Assembly (NCBI RefSeq): GCF_000261685.1
Contig: NZ_AJQE01000049.1
Location: 1-38,687 of the forward strand
Reading direction: 5' to 3'
Source of the DNA: Bradyrhizobium genomosp. I (2014)
GTDB taxonomy: Bacteria > Pseudomonadota > Alphaproteobacteria > Rhizobiales > Xanthobacteraceae
DNA length: 38,687 nucleotides
Position numbers and translations under genes: made by a program
Shown: positions 1 through 8,847 of the stretch, piece by piece
Layout: each line of letters opens with the position of its first letter
How positions within the stretch are numbered: position 1 is the stretch's first letter
The notes under the pieces: model-generated
Told to the model about the DNA's origin: nothing
Seen by the model: the letters and a program-made list of their open reading frames with translations, nothing else
Databases searched by the model: none

Positions 1-235
1 GCACGGCATGGCCGAACGACAACAGGCCGGTCTGACCGAGCAGGATATTGTAGGACAGCGCGAACACGATCGCGATGCCGATGAGGCTGAACGACGTGAG
101 CGAGCCACCCGATGAGAACACCAGCGGCAGGACGATCAGCACGATCACGCCGATCAGCCACATACCATAGAAGCGAAGGTTCTCGCCGGCCGCATTCGCC
201 GCGCGTGCGGATCCCGATATCGTTGCCGTCATCAT
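1..235 (-). CDS. livM: LivM-type ABC permease, N-terminal 78 residues only
   Basis: Inner-membrane permease of a HAAT (branched-chain amino acid/amide type) importer; the C-terminal part lies beyond the left edge. The visible part starts MMTATISGSARAANA, then has a hydrophobic segment and the LivM-like stretch ALSYNILLGQTGLLSFGHA. Its ATG overlaps the TGA of the preceding LivH gene by 4 bp (ATGA), so the two are translationally coupled. A second ATG follows directly at 232. The substrate cannot be read from this fragment. Confidence 0.85.
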   Translation of the reverse strand, partial: MMTATISGSARAANAAGENLRFYGMWLIGVIVLIVLPLVFSSGGSLTSFSLIGIAIVFALSYNILLGQTGLLSFGHAV

Positions 236-1179
236 GATTCGCGCGTCCCCATCAGGCCCATGGGGCGTACGATCAGGATGATCACCAGCAGAAGATAAGG
301 AATAATCGGCGCGACCTGAGCAATCGTGACGTTCCAGATGTCGGCCAGGGCTGACGGCTCCCACCAGGGATCGAGCGGACCGAATACGCTTGCGAGGGAG
401 CCATTCAAGGCGACGGCAAAGGTCTGCACCAGACCGATGACGAGAGAGGCGATGAAGGCGCCGGGCAAAGAGCCGAGGCCGCCGAACACGATGACCACAA
501 ACAGAATGGGCCCGAGCGAAGCCGCCATGTCCGACTGCGTGACCAGCGCGGGCCCGGCTATGACTCCGGCAAGGCCTGCTAGCGCGCTCCCCACGCCGAA
601 CACGACCATGAACAAGCGCCCGACGTTATGACCTAGATGCCCGACCATGTGCGGATGCGTGAGCGCTGCCTGCACGATGAGGCCAACCCTTGTGCGTTTG
701 AGCATCAGCAAGAGGGCGACGAAGATAAGGACAGATACCCCGAGCATGAACATCTTGTAAGCGGGATAGTTGGTCGAGAAGACGGTGAACGCGGGAAAGT
801 CCAGCAGCGCCGGCACACGATAGTCGACCGGACTCTTGCCCCAGATCATCGACACGATCTCTTCGATCGCAAAGGCGAGGCCGAAAGTCAGCAGCAATTC
901 CGCGACATGGCCGTGCTTGTGGGTGTTGCGGAGGCCGTAGCGCTCCACCGTCATGCCGATACCACCGACCAGGAGCGGTGCCATCACGAACGCCGGCCAG
1001 AATCCGATCCATTTCGTCAGTTGAAAGCCGAAGAAGGCACCCAGCATGTAGAAACTGGCATGAGCGAAATTAAGCACGCCCATCATGCTGAAGATGACAG
1101 TCAATCCGCTCGACAACAGGAACAGCAGCATGCCGAACAGCACACCGTTCAGGGTTGAAATGACAATGAGTTCAAGCAC
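232..1179 (-). CDS. livH: LivH-type ABC transporter permease
   Basis: Polytopic inner-membrane permease of 315 residues, the usual size for LivH. It is almost wholly hydrophobic, with about eight membrane segments. Near the N-terminus it has the family motif GVLNFAHASFYMLGA, where most LivH proteins have NxAHGE. Near residue 235 it has FGGLGSLPGAF, the conserved Gly-rich loop. It follows the binding-protein gene by 118 bp and overlaps the LivM start by 4 bp. With these it forms a third HAAT importer of the window. The ATPases would be expected just left of the window. The substrate is unknown; an amide, ureide or amino acid are all possible. Confidence 0.9.
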   Translation of the reverse strand: MLELIVISTLNGVLFGMLLFLLSSGLTVIFSMMGVLNFAHASFYMLGAFFGFQLTKWIGFWPAFVMAPLLVGGIGMTVERYGLRNTHKHGHVAELLLTFGLAFAIEEIVSMIWGKSPVDYRVPALLDFPAFTVFSTNYPAYKMFMLGVSVLIFVALLLMLKRTRVGLIVQAALTHPHMVGHLGHNVGRLFMVVFGVGSALAGLAGVIAGPALVTQSDMAASLGPILFVVIVFGGLGSLPGAFIASLVIGLVQTFAVALNGSLASVFGPLDPWWEPSALADIWNVTIAQVAPIIPYLLLVIILIVRPMGLMGTRES

Positions 1180-1196
1180 AGCGTACTCGTGAATAC

Positions 1197-1215
1197 CCGG
1201 GGCGCACGGCCCCGG
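1197..1215 (-). promoter_or_regulatory. Intercistronic RNA hairpin between binding protein and LivH
   Basis: Perfect 7-bp inverted repeat CCGGGGC/GCCCCGG with a 5-nt loop, in the 118-bp gap after the binding-protein stop. No T-run follows on the minus strand, so it is not a plain intrinsic terminator. A role in protecting the upstream mRNA or lowering permease expression is inferred from position. The two other HAAT operons here carry a hairpin at the same place. Confidence 0.6.
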
Positions 1216-1297
1216 TGTCAGTCATCTGACCGGTGAAGCATTCTGGCCGCCGCCTGCCCGCAACGACGACGTCGCGGGGAGGCGCAACGTGCATGGT

Positions 1298-2530
1298 TTA
1301 AGGCCGCGTCATCTTGCAAGTCGTGGAGACCATGGCCTTGGATGTATCGACCTTGGCAACCAGATGCCAGCCCCAGCCTGTGTTCTCCTCATCGAACGGC
1401 TCGTTCGCAGCAAGCTTGCCGAACGAGGAGATGTAGATCGGCTGAAAGAACTGGTGGTCATCCTTGCGCATGACACCCGTCCCACCGTCGAGGACATCGA
1501 ACTTCAGGTCCTCGAGCGCGGCCGCCACCTTCACCGGATCGATGGAATTGGCCTTCTCGGCTGCGGCCTTGAACATCCGCATCTCGTTGACCGCTCGCGG
1601 ATACCAGAGCGACATATTCACCTTGGCACGGAACGCCTTTTCGTAGTCCATCGCAGTCTGATTGCCCGAATTGGCGAAGCCTTCTGTCAGCTGGAACACC
1701 TGATGATCGAGGCCGGTTTGCTTGATCGCGGTCGGCCCGCCCGCGCCACCGGCATAGTAGGTGTACCAGTTGACCTTCAGGCCGGCATCGGCGGCCGCCT
1801 TGAGCAGCAGCGCGATGTCCTGGCCCCAGTTGCCGGTGACGACGCTATCGGCCCCGGAGGCCTTGATCTTGGCGATGTAGGGTGAGAAGTCGGTGACCTT
1901 CAGCAGCGGATGCAGTTCGTCGCCGACGATCTGGATGTCAGGCCGCTTCGCGGACAGCATCTTTCGCGCATCGCTGCGTACCGACTGGCCGAAGGAATAG
2001 TCCTGGTTGATCAGGTACACCTTCTTGATCGAAGCGATGTCCTTGATGTAGTTGGTGAGAGCTTCCATCTTGATGTCGGAGCTCGCGTCCCATCGGAAAT
2101 GCCAGTAGCTGCATTTCTCGTTGGTCATGGCCGGGTCGACGGCGGCATAGTTGAAGTACAGGACTTCCTTGCCGGGGTTGCGCGTATTGTATTTCGTGAC
2201 GAAATCCTCGAGCGCGAGGCCGACCGACGAGCCATTGCCTTGCGTGATATAGCGGACGCCCGCGTCGATCGCCTTTTGGGCCTGCACCAAGCTTTCTTGC
2301 GGATTGGTCTTGTTGTCGAACGGTACAATCTCGATCTTACGACCGAGAATGCCGCCCTTGGCATTGAGCTCATCAGCCAGATACTGGAATGTCTTCAGAC
2401 CGCCCTCGCCGACGCTGGCTCCGCCGCCGGAGAGCGGATCGATGTAGCCGATCTTGACGGTATCCTCCGCTCGTGCCGCATGGCCGAGCATTGGGGCAAT
2501 CAGGGCGACGGCTAAAATCAATCTACGCAT
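1298..2530 (-). CDS. Periplasmic substrate-binding protein, LivK/HAAT family
   Basis: Binding protein of 410 residues for the importer encoded downstream. The start at 2530 was chosen because AGGAAA precedes it and a Sec signal peptide (MRRLILAVALIAP, cleavage after about residue 21, ARA-ED) begins there. The mature part opens with VKIGYIDPLSGG, typical of Peripla_BP_6 proteins, followed by NAKGGILGRKIEI. It lacks the TSASR...YEGG signature seen in the two amide/urea-type binding proteins of this window, so a different ligand is likely. The gene is separated from the amidase upstream by 534 bp and may have its own promoter. Confidence 0.88.
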   Translation of the reverse strand: MRRLILAVALIAPMLGHAARAEDTVKIGYIDPLSGGGASVGEGGLKTFQYLADELNAKGGILGRKIEIVPFDNKTNPQESLVQAQKAIDAGVRYITQGNGSSVGLALEDFVTKYNTRNPGKEVLYFNYAAVDPAMTNEKCSYWHFRWDASSDIKMEALTNYIKDIASIKKVYLINQDYSFGQSVRSDARKMLSAKRPDIQIVGDELHPLLKVTDFSPYIAKIKASGADSVVTGNWGQDIALLLKAAADAGLKVNWYTYYAGGAGGPTAIKQTGLDHQVFQLTEGFANSGNQTAMDYEKAFRAKVNMSLWYPRAVNEMRMFKAAAEKANSIDPVKVAAALEDLKFDVLDGGTGVMRKDDHQFFQPIYISSFGKLAANEPFDEENTGWGWHLVAKVDTSKAMVSTTCKMTRP

Positions 2531-3064
2531 TATGTTTCCTCGCTGATTTTCGACTTTAGTCGATGCGTGCATGCACATCGCAGCACGATTTGAACCGACA
2601 CTGAGCAGAATAAACTCCGGCTGACAAGCTCACCCTGGCATAGCTGCAGACGCAGGTACGCTAAAATGTAAAAGCGCGGACGCCAGCGGGTTTTCCCGCG
2701 ACGCGAAATCAAGAGGCTGCTCGTCCATGTCGCCTTTCGTTATTGCCGTTGACCGGGGGCGCCTGCCACCGTGTGCCGAATATTCCCGGCCAAGCCAGCG
2801 AGCCCGGCGACGCTTCCGCAGCTCCGATGGGGCATGGCCAAATCTGCGCCGGAAGACTGTGCTGAAATGTGACGAACTTCTGAAGCCAAACCCGGTAGGC
2901 GACCTCCGTCACTGACAGGGAGCGCAACTCCGGACGGGTCCTCGATCCAGGCCTGGACTGAGCGAAGACACGCCTTCTCAGCCGTCGCGTCCTCGGAAAG
3001 CTCCCACAGTCCTCCCTTTATCCTTGCAGTCGCTCACCAGCGAGTCGGCCCAGCCGAGATAGCG
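2531..3064. other. 534-bp intergenic region, no convincing gene
   Basis: Short open frames on both strands here resemble no family I recognise and have no good start sites. The region contains a small palindrome CGACTTTAGTCG at 2551-2562, about 20 bases before the binding-protein start codon, and a GC stem with a T4 loop at 2686-2699. A promoter for the leftward binding-protein operon is expected but no clear -35/-10 pair was found. No convincing terminator for the amidase ending at 3065 was found either. Confidence 0.5.
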
Positions 3065-4468
3065 TCAGTCGACGGGAGCGCGCCGCGTATGCCAGTCGGT
3101 CACCGACTGGAAGGCATGGCCCGCGCGAGCAAGCACATCCTCGGACAGATGCGGGCCGACCAGTTGCATACTGAGCGGCAAGCCGTCCGACGCCACGCCG
3201 TTCGGCAGCGTGATGGTCGGGCTGCCCGAGAAGTCGAACACCGCGGTGAAACGCAGGATGCTGAGCAGAACGCTGGGATCGGCGCCGTACTCGCCCATCC
3301 TGGTCAGCGTCGGGATCGGCACCGGCATGGTGGGGATCAGGAGCAGGTCGATATCGCCGAACAGCGCCGCGAGGCTGCCACAGAACTTCAGCCGCTCATG
3401 ATGGATCTGCGCGATCTCGACCCCACTCACCGACCTGCCCTGCTCGATCAGCTGTGCCAGATCGGGGCCGTATTCCGACCTTCGTGACGGATAGGTCTCC
3501 AGATGCGCCTCTGCGGTCTCGATGGAGCACATCGGAATCCACATGCTCACGAGCTTCTCGTAGGCCGGAAACTTGACCTCGCGGATATCGGCCCCGAGCG
3601 TCGCAAGCATACGCTCGGCTTCGAGCAAGGCGGCGACCACCTGCGGATCGATTCCGTTGTGGGTGTAGCTGCGGTCCACGCCGATCCGTAAGCCTCGGAT
3701 GCCGTCTCCGATGCCGGCCAGATAGTTCGGCACCGGCGCCAGCAGGGCCGTCGGGTCGTTGACATCCGCCCCCGCGATGACGCCGAGCATGGCGGCCGCA
3801 TCGGCTGCGCTCCGGCACATCGGCCCGACATGGTCGAGCGAGTCCGCCAGCGGAAAGACGCCGTGACGGCTGACGCGTCCCCACGTCGGTTTGATTCCGG
3901 TCAGCCCGCAGGTTGCCGACGGAAACCGGATCGAGCCGCCGGTGTCGCTGCCGATCGAACCGAAGCAGAGCCCCGCCGAGGTCGCCACGCCCGATCCGCT
4001 CGAGGAGGAGCCAACCCAGTAATCGACGCCCCAGGGATTGAGCGGCGCCTGATCGTTCGGATGGTGGCTGGTGTAGGCGCCCTCGGTCATCTTCAGCTTG
4101 CCGAGCGTGACGGCGCCGGCGTGCTCGAGCCGATCCACGATCGTCGCATTGAAGGAAGGGATGAATTTGGCATGGATCGTGGTGCCGCCCGCGGTCGGTG
4201 CGAACGACGTGTAGCAGAGATCCTTCAGTCCCACCGGCACACCGTGCAGCGGCCCGCGCCAGATGCCCTTCGCAAGCTCGGCATCGCAGCGCTTCGCCTG
4301 CGCCAAGGCGCGCTCGGCGAGGACGAGTGCATAAGCGTGGAATTTGCCGTCGAGCTTCGCAATCCGGCTCAGCACGGCCTCGGTCACTTTCGAGGGCAGC
4401 AGTTCGCCGCGGCGGAACAGCTCGGAGAGCTCGGTGATCGACTTATAGTGAATTGGATCTGCTGACAT
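3065..4468 (-). CDS. Amidase-signature family amidase (paralogue of the one at 11137-12537)
   Basis: Cytosolic hydrolase of 467 residues that should release ammonia from a carboxamide; the substrate is not predictable. The Ser-cisSer-Lys triad is visible: Lys82 in GVPVGLKDL, Ser155 in GSSSSGSGVA and nucleophile Ser179 in SDTGGSIRFPSA. GPLHGVPV and KPTWGRVSRHGVF are family hallmarks. It is closely similar along its whole length to the amidase that opens this gene run, suggesting duplication. It is last of the run, 86 bp after the SDR gene. A GatA role is unlikely, since no gatB or gatC is nearby and the context is transport and catabolism. Confidence 0.9.
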   Translation of the reverse strand: MSADPIHYKSITELSELFRRGELLPSKVTEAVLSRIAKLDGKFHAYALVLAERALAQAKRCDAELAKGIWRGPLHGVPVGLKDLCYTSFAPTAGGTTIHAKFIPSFNATIVDRLEHAGAVTLGKLKMTEGAYTSHHPNDQAPLNPWGVDYWVGSSSSGSGVATSAGLCFGSIGSDTGGSIRFPSATCGLTGIKPTWGRVSRHGVFPLADSLDHVGPMCRSAADAAAMLGVIAGADVNDPTALLAPVPNYLAGIGDGIRGLRIGVDRSYTHNGIDPQVVAALLEAERMLATLGADIREVKFPAYEKLVSMWIPMCSIETAEAHLETYPSRRSEYGPDLAQLIEQGRSVSGVEIAQIHHERLKFCGSLAALFGDIDLLLIPTMPVPIPTLTRMGEYGADPSVLLSILRFTAVFDFSGSPTITLPNGVASDGLPLSMQLVGPHLSEDVLARAGHAFQSVTDWHTRRAPVD

Positions 4469-4554
4469 CTGACAGCCCTGTTGTTATCGGAAACGGTCTC
4501 GCCCACCGGCGCCATGGACGGCCCGGCCTCGAGTCTGCGCGGCTCGGGATGCGC

Positions 4555-5316
4555 CTAGAACTGCACTCCGCGCGTGAGCGCACCATCGATCACAAGGTTG
4601 GTCCCCGTGATGAAGCTTGCTGCCCTGCTGGCAAGGAATACCGCACCGTTCGCCATTTCCTGCGGCGTCCCCATGCGGCCGGTCGGGTTCAACGCCAGTG
4701 CGGTCTTGTACAGCTCGGGATTGCCGTCCTTGATCTGATTCCAGACACCACCCTCGAAATAGGTGTTGCCCGGCGAGACCGAATTGGCGCGGATACCCTT
4801 GCCGGCAAGCTGGAAGGCCAGCCCCTGCGTGTAGTGAATGATCGCGGCCTTGAACGTGCCGTAGGGGCCGCTGGCGAAATCGACCTCACGGCCCGACACG
4901 CTGGAGATGGTGACGATCGCGGCGGCCTTGCTCTTCTCGAGATATGGCATCGCCGCGTTGACCAGCCGCACCGTGCCCATCATGTCGGTGGAGAACTCCT
5001 TCTCCCAGCTCTCCTCGTCCTGCCCGATCGACAGCGCACTGACATTGGCGACGACAATGTCGATGCCGCCGAGCCTGGAGGCCATGTCCTCCACCCAGGC
5101 CTTGAGCGCCGGGCCGTTGGAGACATCGACCGAGCTGCCGAATGCAGCGACGCCCTTCGCCTTGATCGCGGTGATTGTGCTGTCGACGTCGGTCTGGTTG
5201 CGAGCGCAGATGCCGACATTGGCGCCTTCGGCCGCGAAGGTATCGGCGATCGCCCTGCCGATGCCCTTGGTGCTGCCGGTGACGAGAACCTTCGCTCCCT
5301 TGAGTCCCAGATCCAT
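4555..5316 (-). CDS. Short-chain dehydrogenase/reductase (SDR)
   Basis: Classical SDR of 253 residues, NAD(P)-dependent, cytosolic. The cofactor motif TGSTKGIG is at residues 13-20, the core strand end VVANVSA at 88-94 (NVS instead of the usual NAG), and the catalytic set Ser138/139, Tyr152 and Lys156 is present (YGTFK). The start at 5316 is preferred over the ATG at 5322, because GGAGG is 8 nt from the former but only 2 nt from the latter. It sits between the importer ATPase and an amidase in an apparent operon. It may oxidise or reduce a product of amide breakdown, but nothing in the sequence shows its substrate. Confidence 0.88.
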   Translation of the reverse strand: MDLGLKGAKVLVTGSTKGIGRAIADTFAAEGANVGICARNQTDVDSTITAIKAKGVAAFGSSVDVSNGPALKAWVEDMASRLGGIDIVVANVSALSIGQDEESWEKEFSTDMMGTVRLVNAAMPYLEKSKAAAIVTISSVSGREVDFASGPYGTFKAAIIHYTQGLAFQLAGKGIRANSVSPGNTYFEGGVWNQIKDGNPELYKTALALNPTGRMGTPQEMANGAVFLASRAASFITGTNLVIDGALTRGVQF

Positions 5317-5362
5317 GTCCATTCCCTCCCTGTTGACGATTTCAGAACATGCATGCGGCCAT

Positions 5363-6088
5363 TCAGAGCAGGAGCTGCTCGCGGACATTGTCCTCGTTGA
5401 CCTCGCCGCCCGCCAGCGACTGCGTGATCCTGCCCTTCTCCATGATGTAGCAGCGCTCGGCGATCGCCAGGATCGTGTCGAGATTCTGCTCGACGAAGAT
5501 GATGGTGGTTCCGAGCTCGTTGCGGAACGACCTCAGCGCCTCGCAGATGTGCTGGACGATCGACGGCTGGATGCCTTCGGATGGCTCGTCCAGAATCATC
5601 AGGGATGGATTGCCGATCAGCGCTCGGCCAATGGCAAGCTGCTGCTGCTCGCCACCCGACATCGTGCCCGCGGCCTGCCGCCGACGCTCTTTCAGCCGCG
5701 GAAAATACTCATAGACGAGCTCCGGCAGCTTCTTGCCGCCGGGACCGCCGATCAGCTCGCCGACCTGCAGATTCTCCTCGACGGTCATCTGCGGAAAGAC
5801 GTCGCGCCCCTGCGGGATGTAGCCGAAGCCCGCCCTCGCCCGCGCGTCGGCCTCCAGCTTTGTCACGTCTTGCCCCATGAAGCTGATCGTGCCCCGCCAG
5901 GTCTGCAGCAGCCCGATCAGGCACCGCATCAGGGTCGACTTGCCGACGCCGTTACGGCCGATTACGCCGACGATCTCGCCGCGCAAGACCGACATGGTGA
6001 CACCCTGCAGGATCGGCGTCGCGCCGTATCCCGCCCATAGTTCCGATACGTCCAGAATCCGGTCAGTGCGCACGACTTTAGTGAGCAT
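5363..6088 (-). CDS. livF: HAAT importer ATPase, LivF/UrtE type
   Basis: ATP-binding subunit of 241 residues. Walker A GRNGVGKST is at 44-52, the Q-loop is in IPQGRDVF, the ABC signature MSGGEQQQ is at 143-150 and Walker B LMILDEP at 163-169. DEP is followed by SEGIQPSI, a run also typical of UrtE-type subunits. The start at 6088 lies inside the end of livG (11-bp overlap); codons further upstream only read livG out of frame. It is part of the amide importer with the four genes to its right. Confidence 0.92.
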   Translation of the reverse strand: MLTKVVRTDRILDVSELWAGYGATPILQGVTMSVLRGEIVGVIGRNGVGKSTLMRCLIGLLQTWRGTISFMGQDVTKLEADARARAGFGYIPQGRDVFPQMTVEENLQVGELIGGPGGKKLPELVYEYFPRLKERRRQAAGTMSGGEQQQLAIGRALIGNPSLMILDEPSEGIQPSIVQHICEALRSFRNELGTTIIFVEQNLDTILAIAERCYIMEKGRITQSLAGGEVNEDNVREQLLL

Positions 6089-6797
6089 GGGTTTTACCGA
6101 GATAGATCTCCGCGACTTTCTCGTCCTGCAAAATGCTTTCGAGATTGCCACGCGCGAAAATCTTGCCGAGATGCAGCACCGTGACGCGCTGGGCGACCTG
6201 GCGCACGAAGGCCATGTCATGCTCGACGACGAGAACGGTCATGCCCTCGGCATTGAACGACTTGATGAGCTCGCCGGTCCTGAAGGTCTCCTCCGGCGAC
6301 ATGCCGGCGGTCGGCTCGTCCAGCAGCAGGAGTTGCGGCTTCAGCGCCAACGCCATCCCGATCTCGAGCCATTGCTGTTGACCATGCGACAGCGCACCCG
6401 CGAGCTTCTCGCTGTCCGGCCTGAGGTTGAGCAGCGTCAGCAGGCGATCCTCCTCGGCGATGCGTTCCGCGCCTGACAATCGCTCCTGGAGCGCAGTCTG
6501 GATGTTCTGCCGAACCGGCAGCTCCTTGAACACGCTCGGAGCCTGCATCTTGATGCTCATGCCTCGCTGCACGCGCGCATATGGGCGCTCGGCAGTGATG
6601 TCGATGGCATCGAAAAAGATGCTGCCCTGGGTCGGCGGATAGAGGCCCACGATCAGCTTGAACAGCGTGCTTTTGCCGGCGCCGTTGGGGCCGATCAGGC
6701 AGTGGACCTCTCCAGCGTTGACGGTGAGGTCGACGCCAGAGACCGCTGTCAATCCGCCAAAGCGCTTGGATACGCCTTTGACTTCGACCAGCGCCAT
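6078..6797 (-). CDS. livG: HAAT importer ATPase, LivG/UrtD type
   Basis: ATP-binding subunit of 239 residues. Walker A GPNGAGKST is at 36-44, the signature LSHGQQQW starts near 136, Walker B LLLLDEP spans about 157-162 and the H-loop His is at 193 (VVEHDM). LSHGQ in place of LSGGQ is usual for LivG/UrtD. It lies 2 bp after the LivM stop and overlaps livF. The frame stays open far to the right through the permease genes, but that part is only the permeases read out of frame; homology begins at MALVEVKGVSKRFGG. Confidence 0.93.
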   Translation of the reverse strand: MALVEVKGVSKRFGGLTAVSGVDLTVNAGEVHCLIGPNGAGKSTLFKLIVGLYPPTQGSIFFDAIDITAERPYARVQRGMSIKMQAPSVFKELPVRQNIQTALQERLSGAERIAEEDRLLTLLNLRPDSEKLAGALSHGQQQWLEIGMALALKPQLLLLDEPTAGMSPEETFRTGELIKSFNAEGMTVLVVEHDMAFVRQVAQRVTVLHLGKIFARGNLESILQDEKVAEIYLGKTHAH

Positions 6798-6799
6798 GA

Positions 6800-7870
6800 T
6801 CAGGACTCCTCCGACTGCAAGCGGCCAGCCTCCGCCATCACGGCGCCGTCGTCGCGACGACGTCCGCGCCACCAGCCGGCGACGAGCCTGCCGATACCGA
6901 GCACGAAGCCCTGCGGCGCCAGCATCACCGTGGCGAGCAGCAACGCCCCCATCAGCACCAGCGCAGCCTGCTGGCTGTAGACCGTGATGGTCTGAAAGCC
7001 GAACAGCAGCAGAAACGACCCGACCAGCGTCGCCGTCAGATCGCTGCGCCCGGAGAAGGCCACCCATACGATCGGCATCGCAGCCGCGGGCAGGCCGATG
7101 CTGGACGGCGTGATGAACTGCCCCCAGGACGTGTACAGCGCGCCGCTCAGCCCAGCGAGGCCGCTGCCGATCACGAAGGTCAGAAGCTGGTACTTCCGGA
7201 CATCGTAGCCAAGCATCTCCGCGCGCTGCGGGTTTTCGCGCGTCGCCACTATGACATTGCCGATCCCCGAATTCACCAGCATGCGCAGCGCGAGATAGAC
7301 GATCACGATCAGCGCGATCATGACGTAATAGAGCGCCGATCCCTCGATATAGAAGTCGCCTACCGTCAGCGGGTCCATGCCCTTCATGCCGTTGAAGCCG
7401 TTCAGCCGCGCCGGCCCGATATGCCATTCCGGCCCTGCGGTCTGGCCGAGGAAGAAGGCCAGCACCAGTGTTGCGGACAGCGTCACGATACCGAAGAAGA
7501 TGCCGTTGATACCGCCCCAGATCATGAAGTAACCGAGGATACCAGCGGCCAGCATGGCAAGAAAAACCGAAAGGACGAGCGCGCCGATCGTCGCAGTGCC
7601 ACCGCCCATGTTGATCGCGAGCACGCCATAGCCGTACCCTGCGATGCCGAAGAACAGGGTCTGGCCGAAAGACAGCATGCCGCCATAGCCCCACATCAGG
7701 CAGAGGCCGAGCGCCATGAAGATCCAGATCAGGAAGTAAGCGAAATTGCCGACGTCGTAGGAATCGGCGAAAAGCGGATAGGCCAGCGCGCCCGCGAGCA
7801 CGGCGAGGAAGCAGGACCAGAAGATCTTGCCACGTCCGAGCGTCTGCGGGCCTTCCAGCAGCTTGAACAT
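6800..7870 (-). CDS. livM: LivM-type ABC permease of the amide importer
   Basis: Inner-membrane permease of about 356 residues. Family motifs are MLSFGQTLFFGIAGYGYG in the first third and GLAGLSGALYTSWGQF in the second half, preceded by the cytoplasmic EAA-like stretch RENPQRAEMLGYD. An ATG at 7876 is also possible, but the GGGG ribosome-binding site is better spaced (7 nt) for 7870. It lies 12 bp after livH and 2 bp before livG. Its C-terminal tail is Arg-rich and cytoplasmic. Confidence 0.92.
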   Translation of the reverse strand: MFKLLEGPQTLGRGKIFWSCFLAVLAGALAYPLFADSYDVGNFAYFLIWIFMALGLCLMWGYGGMLSFGQTLFFGIAGYGYGVLAINMGGGTATIGALVLSVFLAMLAAGILGYFMIWGGINGIFFGIVTLSATLVLAFFLGQTAGPEWHIGPARLNGFNGMKGMDPLTVGDFYIEGSALYYVMIALIVIVYLALRMLVNSGIGNVIVATRENPQRAEMLGYDVRKYQLLTFVIGSGLAGLSGALYTSWGQFITPSSIGLPAAAMPIVWVAFSGRSDLTATLVGSFLLLFGFQTITVYSQQAALVLMGALLLATVMLAPQGFVLGIGRLVAGWWRGRRRDDGAVMAEAGRLQSEES

Positions 7871-7882
7871 CAACATTCCCCT

Positions 7883-8749
7883 TTAGCGCCCGCGACGAAC
7901 CAGAACGCTGGAGAGCCCTTCGGGCATCACGCGGATGATCAGGATGACGGCGACCAGCATGCCGATCTGCCCGATGATCTGACCATAGCTCGCGTTCAGC
8001 GCCATGCGGATCATCGCCAGGAACACGGCGGCCGGCGCTGTTCCGAGCAGAACGTTCGCTCCCCCGATCACGACGGTCACGAAGCTTTCGACCACGAAGG
8101 TCGCACCCATGGTCGGGATCAGCGTCATGGTCGGCGCGTAGAGCGCTCCGCAAAGTCCGGCGAGGCCGGTACCGATCCCGAAGCTGATCGCATAGATCCG
8201 GCCGGTACGCGCGCCCAACGCCTTCGCCATCGCTGCATTCTGCATGGTGGCACGGGCGATCACGCCGAAACGCGTCTTCATGAAGATGACATAGAGACCG
8301 GCCAGCACGGCCACCGCACAACCGAACAGCACCAGGCGATAAGTCGAAAACGTATAGCCGCCGATCGCAAAACTTCCCTCGGGCGTGCCGATGCCTCGTA
8401 CGGCAGACCCGACGATCAGGAGCATCGACTGCGTGACGATGAGGCTGAGCCCCCAGGTCGCGAGCAGAGAATCCAGCGGCCGTTTGTAGAAGCGCCGCAC
8501 CACCAGGAATTCGACGAGAACACCGATGAGTCCCGCCGTCAGCGCGGCAAGCGCCTGAGCGATCGCGAGCGGCACACCCAGATTCACCAGGCCGACGGTG
8601 ACATAGGCACCGCACATGATGAACTCGCCATGCGCCATGTTGATGACGCCCATCATGCCGAACACGATGGCGAGACCTGCGGCCGAGAGAATGAGGAACG
8701 CAAACACATCGGCGAACTGGTAGAATACCGAGAATACCTCAGCCGACAT
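7883..8749 (-). CDS. livH: LivH/UrtB-type ABC permease of the amide importer
   Basis: Permease of 288 residues. It carries GVINMAHGEFIMCGAY near residue 35, the classic LivH/UrtB motif, and LLATWGLSLI in the middle. It also has RFGVIARATMQNAAMA, the cytoplasmic coupling region, closely matched in the urea-operon LivH of this window. GGGGA lies 5 nt before the ATG. It is preceded by a 98-bp gap holding a strong hairpin, then the binding-protein gene. Confidence 0.92.
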   Translation of the reverse strand: MSAEVFSVFYQFADVFAFLILSAAGLAIVFGMMGVINMAHGEFIMCGAYVTVGLVNLGVPLAIAQALAALTAGLIGVLVEFLVVRRFYKRPLDSLLATWGLSLIVTQSMLLIVGSAVRGIGTPEGSFAIGGYTFSTYRLVLFGCAVAVLAGLYVIFMKTRFGVIARATMQNAAMAKALGARTGRIYAISFGIGTGLAGLCGALYAPTMTLIPTMGATFVVESFVTVVIGGANVLLGTAPAAVFLAMIRMALNASYGQIIGQIGMLVAVILIIRVMPEGLSSVLVRRGR

Positions 8750-8768
8750 CTTGATCCCCTTGCCGCTC

Positions 8769-8794
8769 CCGGCGCCGCATCGTTGCGGCGCCGG
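8769..8794 (-). promoter_or_regulatory. Strong intercistronic hairpin after the amide-binding protein gene
   Basis: Perfect 11-bp inverted repeat CCGGCGCCGCA/TGCGGCGCCGG with loop TCGT, in the 98-bp gap between binding-protein stop and livH start. There is no T-tract after it, so full termination is not expected. By analogy with other binding-protein-dependent operons it probably raises the binding-protein:permease ratio by protecting the upstream message. That role is inference. Confidence 0.7.
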
Positions 8795-8847
8795 CCTTGT
8801 TCAAGATCGTGACGTTCAACACGAGCAAGATCCGTGCCCGCCAGATG

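Noticed and set aside
2709..2927. Small open frames on both strands in the first large gap
   Set aside because: No ribosome-binding site, signal or domain; they overlap each other and match nothing I know.
6798..8615. A minus-strand frame open from 8615 through to livG, suggesting one 845-residue protein
   Set aside because: The part before 6797 is Arg/Ala-rich and reads the LivH and LivM genes out of frame; LivG homology begins exactly at 6797.
7421..8812. Long plus-strand open frame opposite the amide permeases (463 codons)
   Set aside because: Composition is His/Asp/Arg/Glu-rich with no domains, the usual mirror of a GC-rich hydrophobic gene on the other strand.
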